Assembly: GCF_900698855.1 (NCBI RefSeq)
Contig: NZ_LR217698.1
Span: 434,001-498,000, forward strand
DNA length: 64,000 nt
Direction: 5' to 3'
DNA from: Erwinia_E haradaeae_F
GTDB lineage: Bacteria > Pseudomonadota > Gammaproteobacteria > Enterobacterales > Enterobacteriaceae
Under the pieces are notes generated by a model. It worked only from the letters and a program-made list of their open reading frames with translations. It did no database searches and was not told where the DNA came from. Each line of letters starts with the position of its first letter. The stretch's first letter is position 1. This document shows, one piece after another, positions 48,233-59,082 of the stretch. A program made the translations under genes and the position numbers.

Positions 48233-48834
48233 TGGTTAGAATTACAGTACGTTTCTGGTCTAATACGAGGGGATAGGTTTGAATTCTTGAGTCTAATTGG
48301 GTTATTTATCTTTTTTGTAGCATTAGTTGTTTCAAGATAAATCCTTGAGATTTGATGAATAAGATCGCTGACTACTTTTTTTCGTATATCATAAATAATA
48401 AGACTTTCTTCAGCGTCTTTAGCTAAAGGAGTATGTGGATTTTCAAAAAATGAACTCGATACTTGAGAAATAATCGGATAGAATCCTTGATTAGGTATTA
48501 CCATATGCGCTTTTACAATCATTACAATAGAATATTCAGCAGTTTTGCCATCATAAAAAGTTGTAGTAGTATTACGATGAAGGATTTCTTTACCAAGATG
48601 AAAAGACGGAATATCCCCTTTTGTGCTTTCTTGATTGATGATATTAACATCATACTGTCTAAGTTGTTTATACATTTCCACTGTGAGTGGGCTATATAGA
48701 TCTGCTGTATGTACGATAAGATTCTTCATTGAATCTGGTGTTGTGAAAGCTCGATGAAGATGATATCCACATCCATTTACCATGCAAATGGTCATGCTGA
48801 TGATGAGTAATAGTGAGAATTTTATATAGTTCAT
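48229..48834 (-). CDS. lptE: LptE, LPS-assembly lipoprotein
   Basis: Outer-membrane lipoprotein that plugs LptD and inserts LPS. Length is 201 (E. coli 193). An N-terminal signal (IKFSLLLIISMTICMVNGC) ends in a lipobox V-N-G-C; Asn just before the Gly is unusual. The core shows YHLHRAFTTPDSMKNLIVH, TAEYSIVMIVKAHMVIPNQGFYP and SSFFENPHTPLAKDAEE matching the family. Its presence with hldE suggests an outer membrane with real LPS. It lies between leuS and holA. Confidence 0.92.
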   Translation of the reverse strand: MNYIKFSLLLIISMTICMVNGCGYHLHRAFTTPDSMKNLIVHTADLYSPLTVEMYKQLRQYDVNIINQESTKGDIPSFHLGKEILHRNTTTTFYDGKTAEYSIVMIVKAHMVIPNQGFYPIISQVSSSFFENPHTPLAKDAEESLIIYDIRKKVVSDLIHQISRIYLETTNATKKINNPIRLKNSNLSPRIRPETYCNSNQ

Positions 48835-48853
48835 TATATCAAATCTCTTGAGC

Positions 48854-51436
48854 CTAGTTAAGAACTAGATTAATTAACTGACCTGGTACATAAATAATCT
48901 TTCGAATCCTAGAGAAACGAAGATATTTTTCTATACAAGGTTCTTTTATAGCAAGAGCTTCAATTTGTGATTGAGTTGACTCTGAAGCGACAATAATTGT
49001 CCCTCTAATTTTATTATTCACTTGAATAGCTATAGTTAGATGATGTTCCTTTATTGCCTCTAGTTCCACTTGTGGCCATGGAGCAAAATCTATATTTCCA
49101 TATCCGCCTAGCTCTCTCCATAAAATAAAACAGATATGTGGGGTAAATGGATGTAACATTCGAATTATAGCTAGCAATGCTTCCTGCATTAATGCCCGAT
49201 CCTGATCGATCTCTTGTGGGGCGTGTTCTAATTTATTAAATAATTTCATTATAGCTGAAATTGCTGTGTTAAATGTTTGACGACGCCCTATGTCGTCAGA
49301 TACTTTGCGAATAGTTTTATGAAGAGAACGGCGTAGTGTTTTTTGTTGATTGCTTAATCGATTGACATTTAATATCGTAGTCCTCCCTTGATTGACATGT
49401 TTTCTAGTTAATTTCCATATTCGTTTTAGAAAACGATGTGCTCCCTCAGCGCCAGAATTTCTCCATTCTAATGGCATCTCTGCCGGCGCAGAAAACATAA
49501 TAAATAAACGAATGGTATCAGAACCATATCGGTCCACCATTAGTTGTACATTTATACCATTTTTTTTAGATTTTGACATTTTACTCATACCGGCATATAC
49601 GAGTTTTTTTCCATTTTTATCAACAGCTTGAATGACCTGTCCTTGCGTATCACGCTTTACAACAACATTATTCGGCGCTATCCAACAATGTTCACCGTTA
49701 TCACCAATTCGATAGAAAGCATCAGCTAAAACCATTCCTTGACATAAAAGACGTTTAGCGGGCTCATTAGTGCTCACTAGTCCTGCATCACGCAGTAGTT
49801 TATGGAAGAAACGAAAATAAAGAAGATGCATTATGGCATGTTCAATTCCTCCTACATATTGGTCCACTGGTAACCAATAGTTTGCAGATTTAGAGTCCAA
49901 CATACCCTTGGAATAGTTTGGACAGGTATAACGTGCATAGTACCAGGATGATTGAATAAAGGTATCAAAGGTATCAGTCTCTCGTAGAGCTAATTGGCCA
50001 TCAAGAGAAGTTTGTGCCCATTTTACATTGGTTTTAATTGGGCTAGCAATTCCATTCATCACTAAATCTTCTGGTAAGATAACGGGAAGCTCATATTCGG
50101 GCACAGGAATAATAGAGCCATCTTTAAGCGTGAGCATAGGTATAGGCGTTCCCCAATATCGTTGACGTGATACACTCCAATCACGGAGACGATATTTAAC
50201 TATTTTTTGGCCAGAATTTTGTTTAATTAATTGATTCTGTATCTCTTTAGTTGCATTATCAGAGGATAATTCATTAAATTGACCTGAATTAAAGAGGATG
50301 CCTTTTTCTGTCATTGCTGATTGTTTTAAATCAGGGATCTGACTATCAGAATTAAGAATGACAGATTTAATTGCTATATGATATTTCATAGCAAAATCCC
50401 AATCAGCTTGATTATGGGCTGGTGTGCCCATAATAGCACCTGTTCCGTATTCCATGAGTACATAATTTGCAACCCAAATGGGTAATTTTTCTCCCGTCAA
50501 TGGATGTTCTGCGAATAAATTAGTATTAATTCCTTTTTTTTCTAATTTAACTAAGTTAGATTCAGACACTTTAGTTTGTCGACAAGTAGCAATAAAAACG
50601 CCTAGAACGGGATGTACGAGAGAGATCTGATTGACCAAAGGATGATTGATTGCTATTGCAAGATAGGTAACACCCATTAAGGTATCAAGCCGGGTTGTAT
50701 AAATCAAAAGCGCTTCTTTTTTACCTACAATTGGAAATTTTATCTCAGTTCCTTCAGAGCGACCGATCCAGTTACGTTGCATTGTTTTGACTTTTTCCGG
50801 CCATCCACTAAGTTGATCCAGATCATTAAGTAATTCCTCAGCATAGCTTGTTATTTTAATAAACCACTGTGGGATTTCTTGAAGCTCAATCTTGGATTGA
50901 CAGCGCCAGCAAGAACCATTTATCACTTGTTCATTGGCTAATACTGTCATATCGTGTGGGCACCAATTTACTTCCGAAGTTTTTTTATAGACCAAACCCT
51001 TTTCATATAACTTAGTAAAGAACCATTGCTCCCAATGGTAATATTCTGGTTGGCAGGTAGTAATTTCACGGCTCCAATCATAACTAAATCCTAGTGATTG
51101 AATTTGAGTTTTCATATAGTTAATATTAGAACGGGTCCAGAATGATGGTTTGACATGATTCTCTACTGCAGCTTGTTCAGCTGGTAACCCAAAAGCATCC
51201 CATCCAATAGGTTGTAATACATTTTTACCCAGCATGCGTTGATAACGCGCGAGTGTATCACCAATAGTATAATTTCGTACATGACCCATGTGTAGATGAC
51301 CAGATGGATAAGGAAGCATCGAGAGACAATAATATTTTTCTTTATCTGCTCTCTCAGAAACTTGAAATGTTTTATTTTCTTCCCAATATTTTTGGACAAA
51401 AGATTCTATTTCGTGTGGGCAATATTGCTCTTGCAT
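48854..51436 (-). CDS. leuS: Leucyl-tRNA synthetase
   Basis: Charges tRNA-Leu. Length is 860, as in E. coli. The class I motifs HMGH (49-52) and KMSKS are intact, and the anticodon and C-terminal domains are complete. The CP1 editing domain shows changes: the threonine-rich motif reads T247-T-R-L-D-T252 with Leu for Pro250, and residue 342 is Asn instead of Asp, though Asp345 remains. ATG 51436 is chosen over GTG 51439 because it gives the family N-terminus MQEQY and length. First gene of a leuS-lptE-holA run. Confidence 0.97.
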   Translation of the reverse strand: MQEQYCPHEIESFVQKYWEENKTFQVSERADKEKYYCLSMLPYPSGHLHMGHVRNYTIGDTLARYQRMLGKNVLQPIGWDAFGLPAEQAAVENHVKPSFWTRSNINYMKTQIQSLGFSYDWSREITTCQPEYYHWEQWFFTKLYEKGLVYKKTSEVNWCPHDMTVLANEQVINGSCWRCQSKIELQEIPQWFIKITSYAEELLNDLDQLSGWPEKVKTMQRNWIGRSEGTEIKFPIVGKKEALLIYTTRLDTLMGVTYLAIAINHPLVNQISLVHPVLGVFIATCRQTKVSESNLVKLEKKGINTNLFAEHPLTGEKLPIWVANYVLMEYGTGAIMGTPAHNQADWDFAMKYHIAIKSVILNSDSQIPDLKQSAMTEKGILFNSGQFNELSSDNATKEIQNQLIKQNSGQKIVKYRLRDWSVSRQRYWGTPIPMLTLKDGSIIPVPEYELPVILPEDLVMNGIASPIKTNVKWAQTSLDGQLALRETDTFDTFIQSSWYYARYTCPNYSKGMLDSKSANYWLPVDQYVGGIEHAIMHLLYFRFFHKLLRDAGLVSTNEPAKRLLCQGMVLADAFYRIGDNGEHCWIAPNNVVVKRDTQGQVIQAVDKNGKKLVYAGMSKMSKSKKNGINVQLMVDRYGSDTIRLFIMFSAPAEMPLEWRNSGAEGAHRFLKRIWKLTRKHVNQGRTTILNVNRLSNQQKTLRRSLHKTIRKVSDDIGRRQTFNTAISAIMKLFNKLEHAPQEIDQDRALMQEALLAIIRMLHPFTPHICFILWRELGGYGNIDFAPWPQVELEAIKEHHLTIAIQVNNKIRGTIIVASESTQSQIEALAIKEPCIEKYLRFSRIRKIIYVPGQLINLVLN

Positions 51437-53502
51437 CACTCTTGCGATCCTTTTCTAATCAAGTTTAAAAAAATAACATACTCTATATTATTGATTTTAA
51501 AGTGTGCTTTAATATAAACATCTAACAAGATTTTTTTAATGATGTTTACTACGAATGTTGTAATGCTGATATGATTAATTTTTTATGACTAAATTTGTTT
51601 TATTAAATGAAATCATATACTGATGTCATCATTTAATATACTAACCTCATAGTTTTTAAAGCCTAAAAATGTATAAAAAAAGATGAAATTGATAATTTCA
51701 TTTGTACTTTTAATTATTTTCTTATTTTTATAAGATCAATTCAATGTGTTTATTACAGTAATAACAAATATTTTATGATATTTTGAGACATATATTAAAA
51801 TGATTAAGAAAGCTAATAATATGTATCAACGTTATCTGCGTGATATATTATTTTGTATAAAAATCAATATTATTAGGATGTATTATTCTCATAGTTAGCG
51901 AAATTAATGAGTTTATATTCTATATATTAGAGAACACGCTTGAAATTTTAGATAAGATAAATACATTATTTTAGTAATAACTCAGTAATATATGAGTTTG
52001 CGGTTTTCATGCTTATTTTAAGATAAAAAATGAAAATTATACAATATTTATATATTCGCATATTGTAATGACTTAAAAACAATTAGAAGTTAATTGGTTT
52101 TTGTTCGAGAAAGAATGTATCTTAGGATAAGATCTAAGCTCTTTAATAGCATATTATTGAAGTGATTTCCAGAAGGATAATGATATTTATCACACCTTAT
52201 TTAGTCTATCGGAATGCTACAGTAAGGAATATTTAAAAATAGATGTAATTTTAGACATGAGAAAATAATTATTACTTTATTCAATTAAAGAGATATTATT
52301 ATGGCATTTGGCTTAGTTGTTTTGATCTTCCATAGTTAGAAGATATAGCTATAACAATATTATAAGAATTTTAACTATTAAAGTGATGTTTACATTTCTG
52401 ATTGTAGTATCTTAAATAGAGATACATGATAATAGACGAGTTAGTAATTAATATTATTTTCTTTATTCTTAGAAATTTTTAATTTCAAAAAATAAAAATA
52501 AAATAAAAAATAGGATATTTATGAATCTTAATATAGAACAAAAATCTTTTTTTTCAGATTAGTTATGATATATGAATCATTATAGAGATTGTGTGTATCT
52601 CTAATACAAATACAGCTATCATATTCTGACCTATCTTTAACGAAGACAGAGAGTTTAATGACTGTACGCTTTATTTTTTTAGTATTTAAAATTATATTCT
52701 GACTGGAAGTTAATCAGATGAAATCTATATCTGTATTTATAGGAATAATTTACAAGAAAATATATTTTCTATATCTTTAAGAAAAATTAGGGAATACAGA
52801 TTCTTAATCCGGAACGTAATGGTTAAATAACCAATTTATTCTTAAAGAAGAGATCATTAACAATCAATATATTATGTAGAATACTGTATTACATAGGTTA
52901 TTTTAGAATATTTACTAATTATATGATGAGAGGATTATTATCTAGAAATAATGTCATTAATATCTAATTTCAATTTATATATAATTTTGATTGATAAAGA
53001 TTATTTATCTTAAAAAATGGTTTATATAAAACACGTATATTGGTTTTTTTGGTATACATTTGACTCAATCTATAAAAATTATATTAGAGTTAGCACGCTT
53101 TATAATGAGGCTCATTTTGTCTTATTAAATAATATCACAGAATATTATTAACTGAATAAATAAGTATTTAATTTTAATTTATTGAATTTTATTATATTTA
53201 TTGGTTTCTTTGCGTTCTTTAATGATGAGTGGAGAGAAAATTGATTTGTTAAAATAATTATGTTTAGGATTGATATCCTAATATTAAAAAATGTATTATT
53301 AATCATTCCGATCATGATAATATATTACAGGAATGATAAGATAGTGATCCTATTAAAATAGGATAGTCTAGAAGTAACTTGTAGAGAAAATTCGTATAAT
53401 CGTGACTAGACTAAATAATGTCTTTCTTTTATTATTGTTAGTCACCTAGTGTGGATTTTTTCTATGTTTTTATGGTGGTATTATTGGTAGGAATGGTGTT
53501 AT
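51437..53502. other. 2-kb gene desert between leuS and ligA
   Basis: AT-rich intergenic DNA between divergent genes with no gene recognised. In E. coli zipA precedes ligA; no ZipA-like membrane anchor is visible. Hairpins: 51683-51701 (8-bp stem, GAT loop), and 53347-53364 (8-bp stem ATCCTATT/AATAGGAT) in the ligA upstream region. Confidence 0.75.
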
Positions 53503-55281
53503 ATGATCGATTCTATAAAAGATAAAATTACTAATCTCCAAATCCTTCTGCGTCATTATCAATATCAATACCACATGTTGGACCAACCGGAAGTTTCAGA
53601 TTCTGAATATGATTTACTAATCAATGAACTGCGTGTATTAGAAAAAGAATACCCGAAGTTTCTAATGACTGACTCACCGACTCAATGTATTGGTTCTTCC
53701 CCTATGTCACGAAATACTTTAAAAAAAGTATATCATGAAGTACCTATGCTATCATTAGATAATGTTATTGACAAAAATAGTTATCTAGCTTTTCATAAAC
53801 GAATAGAAGACGAGTTGTATGATTCGGATCAAATCAGATTTTGTTGTGAGTTAAAATTTGATGGTCTTGCAGTTAGTTTGCTATATGAAGATAGACGGTT
53901 AGTCCGGGCTTCTACTCGTGGAGATGGTAATAATGGAGAAAATATTACTAATAATATACGAATGATTAAATCTATTCCCTCTTATTTAAATGGACATAAC
54001 ATCCCAAAGCATCTTGAAGTGCGAGGAGAAGCTTTTATGTTTCTTTCACATTTTAAAAAAATAAATTATGAAGCACTGTCTTCTGGACATAAAGTTTTTT
54101 CTAATCCTCGTAATGCTGCTGCAGGATCATTGCGTCAAATAGATCCATGTATTACGCTTAAACGTCAACTTAGTTTTATTTGTTATGGACTAGGGCTGGT
54201 GGAAGGAGGAACAATGCCAACTAGTCATATCAAATGTCTGAAAAAATTTCGGGACTGGGGGTTGCCGGTTAGTGAACATACGCGTCTTTGTTATACCAGA
54301 GATGAAGTATTAGAGTTTTATGATCAAATGAAAATAAACCGACCTTTTTTGGACTATGATATTGATGGTGTAGTCATTAAAGTTGATGACTTATTATTAC
54401 AAAAGAAGCTAGGATGTATTACACATGCCCCCCGATGGGCAGTGGCTTTTAAATTTCCAGCTCAAGAAAAAATTACAACTGTTCGTGATATAGACTTTCA
54501 AGTAGGTCGAACTGGCGTTCTGACGCCGGTGGCTAAATTAGAGCCCGTCAGTATTTCTGGAGTAATAGTAAGCAGTGCTACGTTGTATAATACTAGCTCA
54601 ATTAGTCGATTAGGAATTAGAATTGGAGATCGTGTGACTATTCGAAGAGCAGGTGATGTGATCCCTCAGATTGTTAGTATAATTGGTAGTAATGCTCAAA
54701 GATATGAAGTGATCATTCCAATTTTTTGTCCGGCATGCGGATCAGTGTTAAAGCGCGAAAAGGGAGAAACAGGTGTGCGTTGTACCAATGGTCTGACTTG
54801 CAGCGCGCAGCTTAAAGGAGCTTTAAAACATTTTGTATCACGAAGAGCTTTAAATATTCATGGAATAGGTGAAAAAATTATTACTCAATTAGTGGAGAAA
54901 AAATATGTTAAAAATTTAGCTGATTTATTTAATCTAACCATTACTCAGCTGAGTGAGATGGAGCACATGGGACCCAAAGCAGCACAATATTTAGTAGATC
55001 AATTAGAGAAAGCAAAAAAAACTACCTTTTCGCGTTTTTTGTATGCTCTTGGGATTTCTAACATTGGACAGACAACTGCAGTTAATCTTGCAGCTCATTT
55101 CAAGACTTTAGATGCATTAATGAATGCTAACATAGATGATTTAATTTTAGTAAATGGTATAGGAAGAGTGGTTGCTGGACGAATACGACACTTTTTAGAC
55201 GAAGAAAATAATCGTCAAGTGATTCGTATATTGATAAAGGACATTGGAATCACTTGGATGCCCATGGTTGGATTGTATTAA
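53503..55281 (+). CDS. ligA: NAD-dependent DNA ligase lacking the BRCT domain
   Basis: Seals nicks during replication and repair. The adenylation domain has the nucleophile K118 in CELKFDGLAV, followed by the OB fold, the zinc finger (C409, C412, C427, C433) and the helix-hairpin-helix repeats (HGIGEK, EHMGPKAA, GISNIGQTTA, VNGIGRV). The protein ends at residue 592 just after the HhH domain (ITWMPMVGLY), whereas E. coli has 671 residues and a C-terminal BRCT domain. No BRCT-like sequence follows in any frame. ATG follows TAGGAATGGTGTTAT. Confidence 0.96.
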   Translation: MIDSIKDKITNLQILLRHYQYQYHMLDQPEVSDSEYDLLINELRVLEKEYPKFLMTDSPTQCIGSSPMSRNTLKKVYHEVPMLSLDNVIDKNSYLAFHKRIEDELYDSDQIRFCCELKFDGLAVSLLYEDRRLVRASTRGDGNNGENITNNIRMIKSIPSYLNGHNIPKHLEVRGEAFMFLSHFKKINYEALSSGHKVFSNPRNAAAGSLRQIDPCITLKRQLSFICYGLGLVEGGTMPTSHIKCLKKFRDWGLPVSEHTRLCYTRDEVLEFYDQMKINRPFLDYDIDGVVIKVDDLLLQKKLGCITHAPRWAVAFKFPAQEKITTVRDIDFQVGRTGVLTPVAKLEPVSISGVIVSSATLYNTSSISRLGIRIGDRVTIRRAGDVIPQIVSIIGSNAQRYEVIIPIFCPACGSVLKREKGETGVRCTNGLTCSAQLKGALKHFVSRRALNIHGIGEKIITQLVEKKYVKNLADLFNLTITQLSEMEHMGPKAAQYLVDQLEKAKKTTFSRFLYALGISNIGQTTAVNLAAHFKTLDALMNANIDDLILVNGIGRVVAGRIRHFLDEENNRQVIRILIKDIGITWMPMVGLY

Positions 55282-56330
55282 AAACTCATAGAGAATCATT
55301 AGGTAATGATATTATTTAAATAATTGATTTAACGATGTTTATAGAATATATTTTCAATATTATATAAACATGTTAAGTTATATTTAATGTTATTTTTCTA
55401 AAAATAGAATCGTATGCAATTTTAAAAAGATTCTAATGAATCTAGTGCGAGAATTATTTGGAAGTTTTGAAAAAGATTAGATAATGAAGATATATAATCT
55501 TATTATGATAGAATCATAGGGTAATATCTTTTTTATTCTTTTTGCAAAGAAGTAATTATTTATATAATAAGACTTATAATGTAATTTACATACTCATATG
55601 ATAAGCAATCTAATTTTTTAGAATGTTAGTAGATATTTCAGTAAAATTTTATAGATTAATTTTTTAATATTTTAGATGATACAAAAACACAATGATAAGT
55701 TATATTTTGTTTATGGAAATCTTCCATTTAAGTTAAATTCACAAAATTAAAAAATAAAGCGATAAATTTATATAATCATATGATCGATGACCAGTTGATT
55801 CATACATAAATAAATATTAATACAGATTAATGTCTAGATATGTCTGATGTATATAAATAAAATCTATTAAAAAATTAGTGATAATATAAATCCACGGATT
55901 GAATGTAATATAACAATATATTAGAAATTAGATAAAACATGATATAATCTTAATTATTAAATGGTATTGATCAGAAGTATTCAAATTTTTTGAGATCAGA
56001 AGAGAGATATATTCTATATATGAATATATAGAAATTAATATTTTTATATTTACTTAATAACACAGTTATTACGATATATCGTTAATCAGTCCAGGTATCA
56101 TTGTTAATGACGAATAACTATTGATTTAGTATAAAGAAACTTGTATTACAAACCTGGTGGTTATAAGTTACTCAAAATTTAAATTAGATTTCGGTTTGAG
56201 AAATTCCAAATTTTATTAGAAATAATATACCATTGTGTTAATAGTAGATAGCATCTTATTTATTCCTTTTAATAATTTTTACTAGAATGCGGGAAAAAAT
56301 CTACTTAGTTCCTTTCTCCCTACTTTAATA
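55282..56330. other. gene desert between ligA and lon
   Basis: About 1 kb of AT-rich DNA before the lon promoter. It holds a 10-bp perfect stem (TTCTATATAT 56012-56021 with ATATATAGAA 56024-56033). No remnant of the lost ligA BRCT segment or of clpX, which precedes lon in E. coli, is visible. Confidence 0.75.
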
Positions 56331-56359
56331 TTGAATCTATTAAATTCATCCCCATATAT
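56331..56359 (+). promoter_or_regulatory. heat-shock (sigma-32) promoter of lon
   Basis: TTGAA (56331-56335), a 14-base spacer and CCCCATATAT (56350-56359) match the sigma-32 consensus and the E. coli lon promoter as I remember it, including the spacing. It lies about 100 bases upstream of the lon ATG. Its survival in an otherwise eroded spacer suggests selection. Confidence 0.8.
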
Positions 56360-56458
56360 CTATATACTTGTGGATTCAATTGGATTAAAAACTTATTTTG
56401 TTTGCATTTTGCAGTCCTGCTTTACTCAGGCTAAAATTAAATTAAGAGAGAGAGCTCT

Positions 56459-58813
56459 ATGAATCCTGAGCGTATTAAGCATATTGAAATTCCTGTTTTA
56501 CCCTTGCGGGATGTTGTTGTCTATCCTCATATGGTGATACCGTTGTTTGTTGGACGAGAAAAATCTATTTGCTGTCTTGAAACTGCTATCGATCATGATA
56601 ATAAGATTATGTTAGTTGCCCAGAAAGAGGCTTCTACGGATAACCCTAGTATTCAGGATTTATTTTCAGTTGGTACTGTTGCCTCTGTCTTGCAGATGCT
56701 AAAATTACCTGACGGTACCGTAAAAGTTCTTGTTGAGGGCTTGCAACGTGCTCATATAACAAAATTATCTGATAATGGCGATCATTTTACAGCTAAAGCA
56801 GAGTATCTTGTTTCCCCTAAAATTGAAGAACGTGAACAAGAAGTATTGGTACGAACTGCCATTAATCAATTCGAAGGATATATTAAGTTAAATAAAAAAA
56901 TTCCACCTGAAGTCCTAACATCTATTAATAGCATTGATGACGCAGCACGTTTAGCAGATATTGTCGCCGCACATATGCCATTAAAGTTAGCGGATAAGCA
57001 GTCAATATTAGAAATGTCAGATGTTAGTGAACGTTTAGAGTATTTAATGGCAATGATGGAGTCAGGAATTGATTTATTAGAAGTTGAGCAACGTATTCGT
57101 AGTCGTGTTAAAAAACAAATGGAAAAAAGTCAACGCGAATACTATCTAAATGAGCAAATGAAAGCTATTCAGAAAGAATTAGGTGATATGGATGAATCCC
57201 CTGATGAACATGAAATATTAAGACGGAAGATTGATAGCTCTAAAATGCCGAAAGAAGCTAGGGAGAAAACCGAATCTGAATTACAAAAGTTAAAAACGAT
57301 GTCTCCGATGTCAGCAGAAGCAACAGTTGTGCGTGGATATATTGATTGGATGGTTCAAGTACCATGGAGTGCTCGTAGTAAGGTAAAGAAAGATCTAAGA
57401 AAGGCCCAAGAAACCTTAGATATTGATCATTTTGGTTTAGAGCGCGTGAAAGATCGAATTATTGAATATCTAGCGGTACAAAATCGAGTCAATAAAGCAA
57501 AGGGTCCAATTCTTTGTTTAGTTGGACCACCTGGCGTAGGTAAAACATCTTTAGGTCAATCGGTTGCTAAAGCGACTGGGAGAAAATATGTGCGTATGGC
57601 GCTAGGGGGTATCCGGGATGAAGCAGAAATTCGTGGACATCGTCGTACGTACATTGGGTCAATGCCTGGAAAATTAATTCAAAAAATGGCAAAAGTAGGA
57701 GTGAAAAACCCATTATTTTTGTTAGATGAAATTGACAAGATGTCATCAGATATGCGTGGAGATCCTTCTTCAGCTCTTCTAGAAGTGCTGGATCCAGAGC
57801 AGAATATTTCTTTTAATGATCACTATCTAGAAGTAGATTATGATCTATCTGATGTTATGTTTTTTGCAACATCCAATTCAATGAACATTCCTGCACCATT
57901 ACTGGATCGTATGGAAGTCATTCGTTTATCCGGTTATACAGAAGATGAAAAATTAAATATTGCTAAACAACATCTTTTAGCAAAGCAAACGGGACGTCAT
58001 GCTTTAAGAGAAAATGAACTAACCATTGATGAAAGTGCTATAATTAGTATCATTCGTTACTATACGCGTGAAGCTGGCGTGCGCAATCTAGAACGTGAGT
58101 TATCAAAATTATGCAGAAAAGCAGTTAAAATTCTTCTTATGACGAAGTCGATTAAACATATTAGAATTGATTCTAATAACTTAAAAGATTATTTAGGCAT
58201 ACAACGTTACAATTATGGTCGAGCTGACAGTCAGGATCGAGTAGGGCAAGTCACAGGATTAGCATGGACAGAAGTTGGTGGTGATTTATTGACGATAGAA
58301 ACAGTATGTGTTCCAGGCCAGGGAAAGTTAACATATACAGGTTCTCTCGGAGAAGTAATGCAGGAATCAATTCAAGCTGCATTAACAGTGGTTAGAGCTC
58401 GGACAAAAAAACTAGAAATCAAAAGTGATTTTTATGAGAAACAAGACATTCACGTACATGTGCCAGAAGGGGCGACACCAAAAGATGGGCCAAGCGCAGG
58501 TATTGCAATGTGCACCGCACTAGTGTCCAGTCTGACTGGAAACCCAGTTCGTGCTGATGTTGCTATGACTGGTGAAATTACTTTACGAGGTCAGGTTTTA
58601 CCTATTGGTGGGTTGAAAGAAAAGCTCTTAGCAGCCCACCGCGGAGGTATTAAAACAGTGCTTATTCCTCATGAAAATGAGCGCGATCTGGAAGAGATTC
58701 CAGAAAATATTATTTCTGACATTGAGATTAAGCTAGTCACGTGCATTGAAGAAGTGTTGAGTTATGCATTAAAAACCGCGTCTTTATCTGATAACATACT
58801 CGAGAACATATAA
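56459..58813 (+). CDS. lon: Lon ATP-dependent protease
   Basis: Degrades misfolded and regulatory proteins. Length is 784, identical to E. coli. The N-terminal substrate domain is followed by the AAA+ module with Walker A GPPGVGKT at 356-363 and Walker B LFLLDEIDKM, and the protease domain with S679 in PKDGPSAGIAM and the catalytic Lys about 43 residues later. The upstream GAGAGAGAGCTCT ribosome binding region resembles E. coli. hupB, which follows lon in E. coli, is absent; rpoD converges from the other side. Confidence 0.98.
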   Translation: MNPERIKHIEIPVLPLRDVVVYPHMVIPLFVGREKSICCLETAIDHDNKIMLVAQKEASTDNPSIQDLFSVGTVASVLQMLKLPDGTVKVLVEGLQRAHITKLSDNGDHFTAKAEYLVSPKIEEREQEVLVRTAINQFEGYIKLNKKIPPEVLTSINSIDDAARLADIVAAHMPLKLADKQSILEMSDVSERLEYLMAMMESGIDLLEVEQRIRSRVKKQMEKSQREYYLNEQMKAIQKELGDMDESPDEHEILRRKIDSSKMPKEAREKTESELQKLKTMSPMSAEATVVRGYIDWMVQVPWSARSKVKKDLRKAQETLDIDHFGLERVKDRIIEYLAVQNRVNKAKGPILCLVGPPGVGKTSLGQSVAKATGRKYVRMALGGIRDEAEIRGHRRTYIGSMPGKLIQKMAKVGVKNPLFLLDEIDKMSSDMRGDPSSALLEVLDPEQNISFNDHYLEVDYDLSDVMFFATSNSMNIPAPLLDRMEVIRLSGYTEDEKLNIAKQHLLAKQTGRHALRENELTIDESAIISIIRYYTREAGVRNLERELSKLCRKAVKILLMTKSIKHIRIDSNNLKDYLGIQRYNYGRADSQDRVGQVTGLAWTEVGGDLLTIETVCVPGQGKLTYTGSLGEVMQESIQAALTVVRARTKKLEIKSDFYEKQDIHVHVPEGATPKDGPSAGIAMCTALVSSLTGNPVRADVAMTGEITLRGQVLPIGGLKEKLLAAHRGGIKTVLIPHENERDLEEIPENIISDIEIKLVTCIEEVLSYALKTASLSDNILENI

Positions 58814-58850
58814 CTTAACGTATATCTATTATATATAATTTATAACATTT

Positions 58851-58878
58851 ATTTATTAGGATAGAATCCTAGATAAAT
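58851..58878 (+). terminator. hairpin after lon
   Basis: ATTTATTAGGAT (58851-58862), AGA loop, ATCCTAGATAAAT (58866-58878), pairing with a single bulged base, about 40 bases after the lon stop. No T tract, so only a candidate. Confidence 0.4.
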
Positions 58879-59065
58879 CGATAAGAAGATCTACATTGCA
58901 AAACTAGTTCATTAAAAAATTTATACTAGATACGACTGTTCTGTAATAATTTATTTGACATATACCAAACGTCCTGTAATGAGTTTAATTAATGATTATT
59001 AATACAGTTATATAAGAATAATACAAAGAAAAATAGTCATGATGTTATCATATTAATATTTCTCT

Positions 59066-59082
59066 GTAAGATACTATCTTAC
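59066..59082 (-). terminator. hairpin after rpoD
   Basis: GTAAGAT (59066-59072), three-base loop, ATCTTAC (59076-59082), just downstream of the rpoD stop on the minus strand. Short 7-bp stem with modest T content beyond it; weak candidate for ending the rpsU-dnaG-rpoD operon. Confidence 0.35.

Noticed and set aside
55282..56330. Search for a detached BRCT domain after ligA
   Set aside because: No BRCT-like motif in any frame; the domain appears deleted rather than frameshifted.
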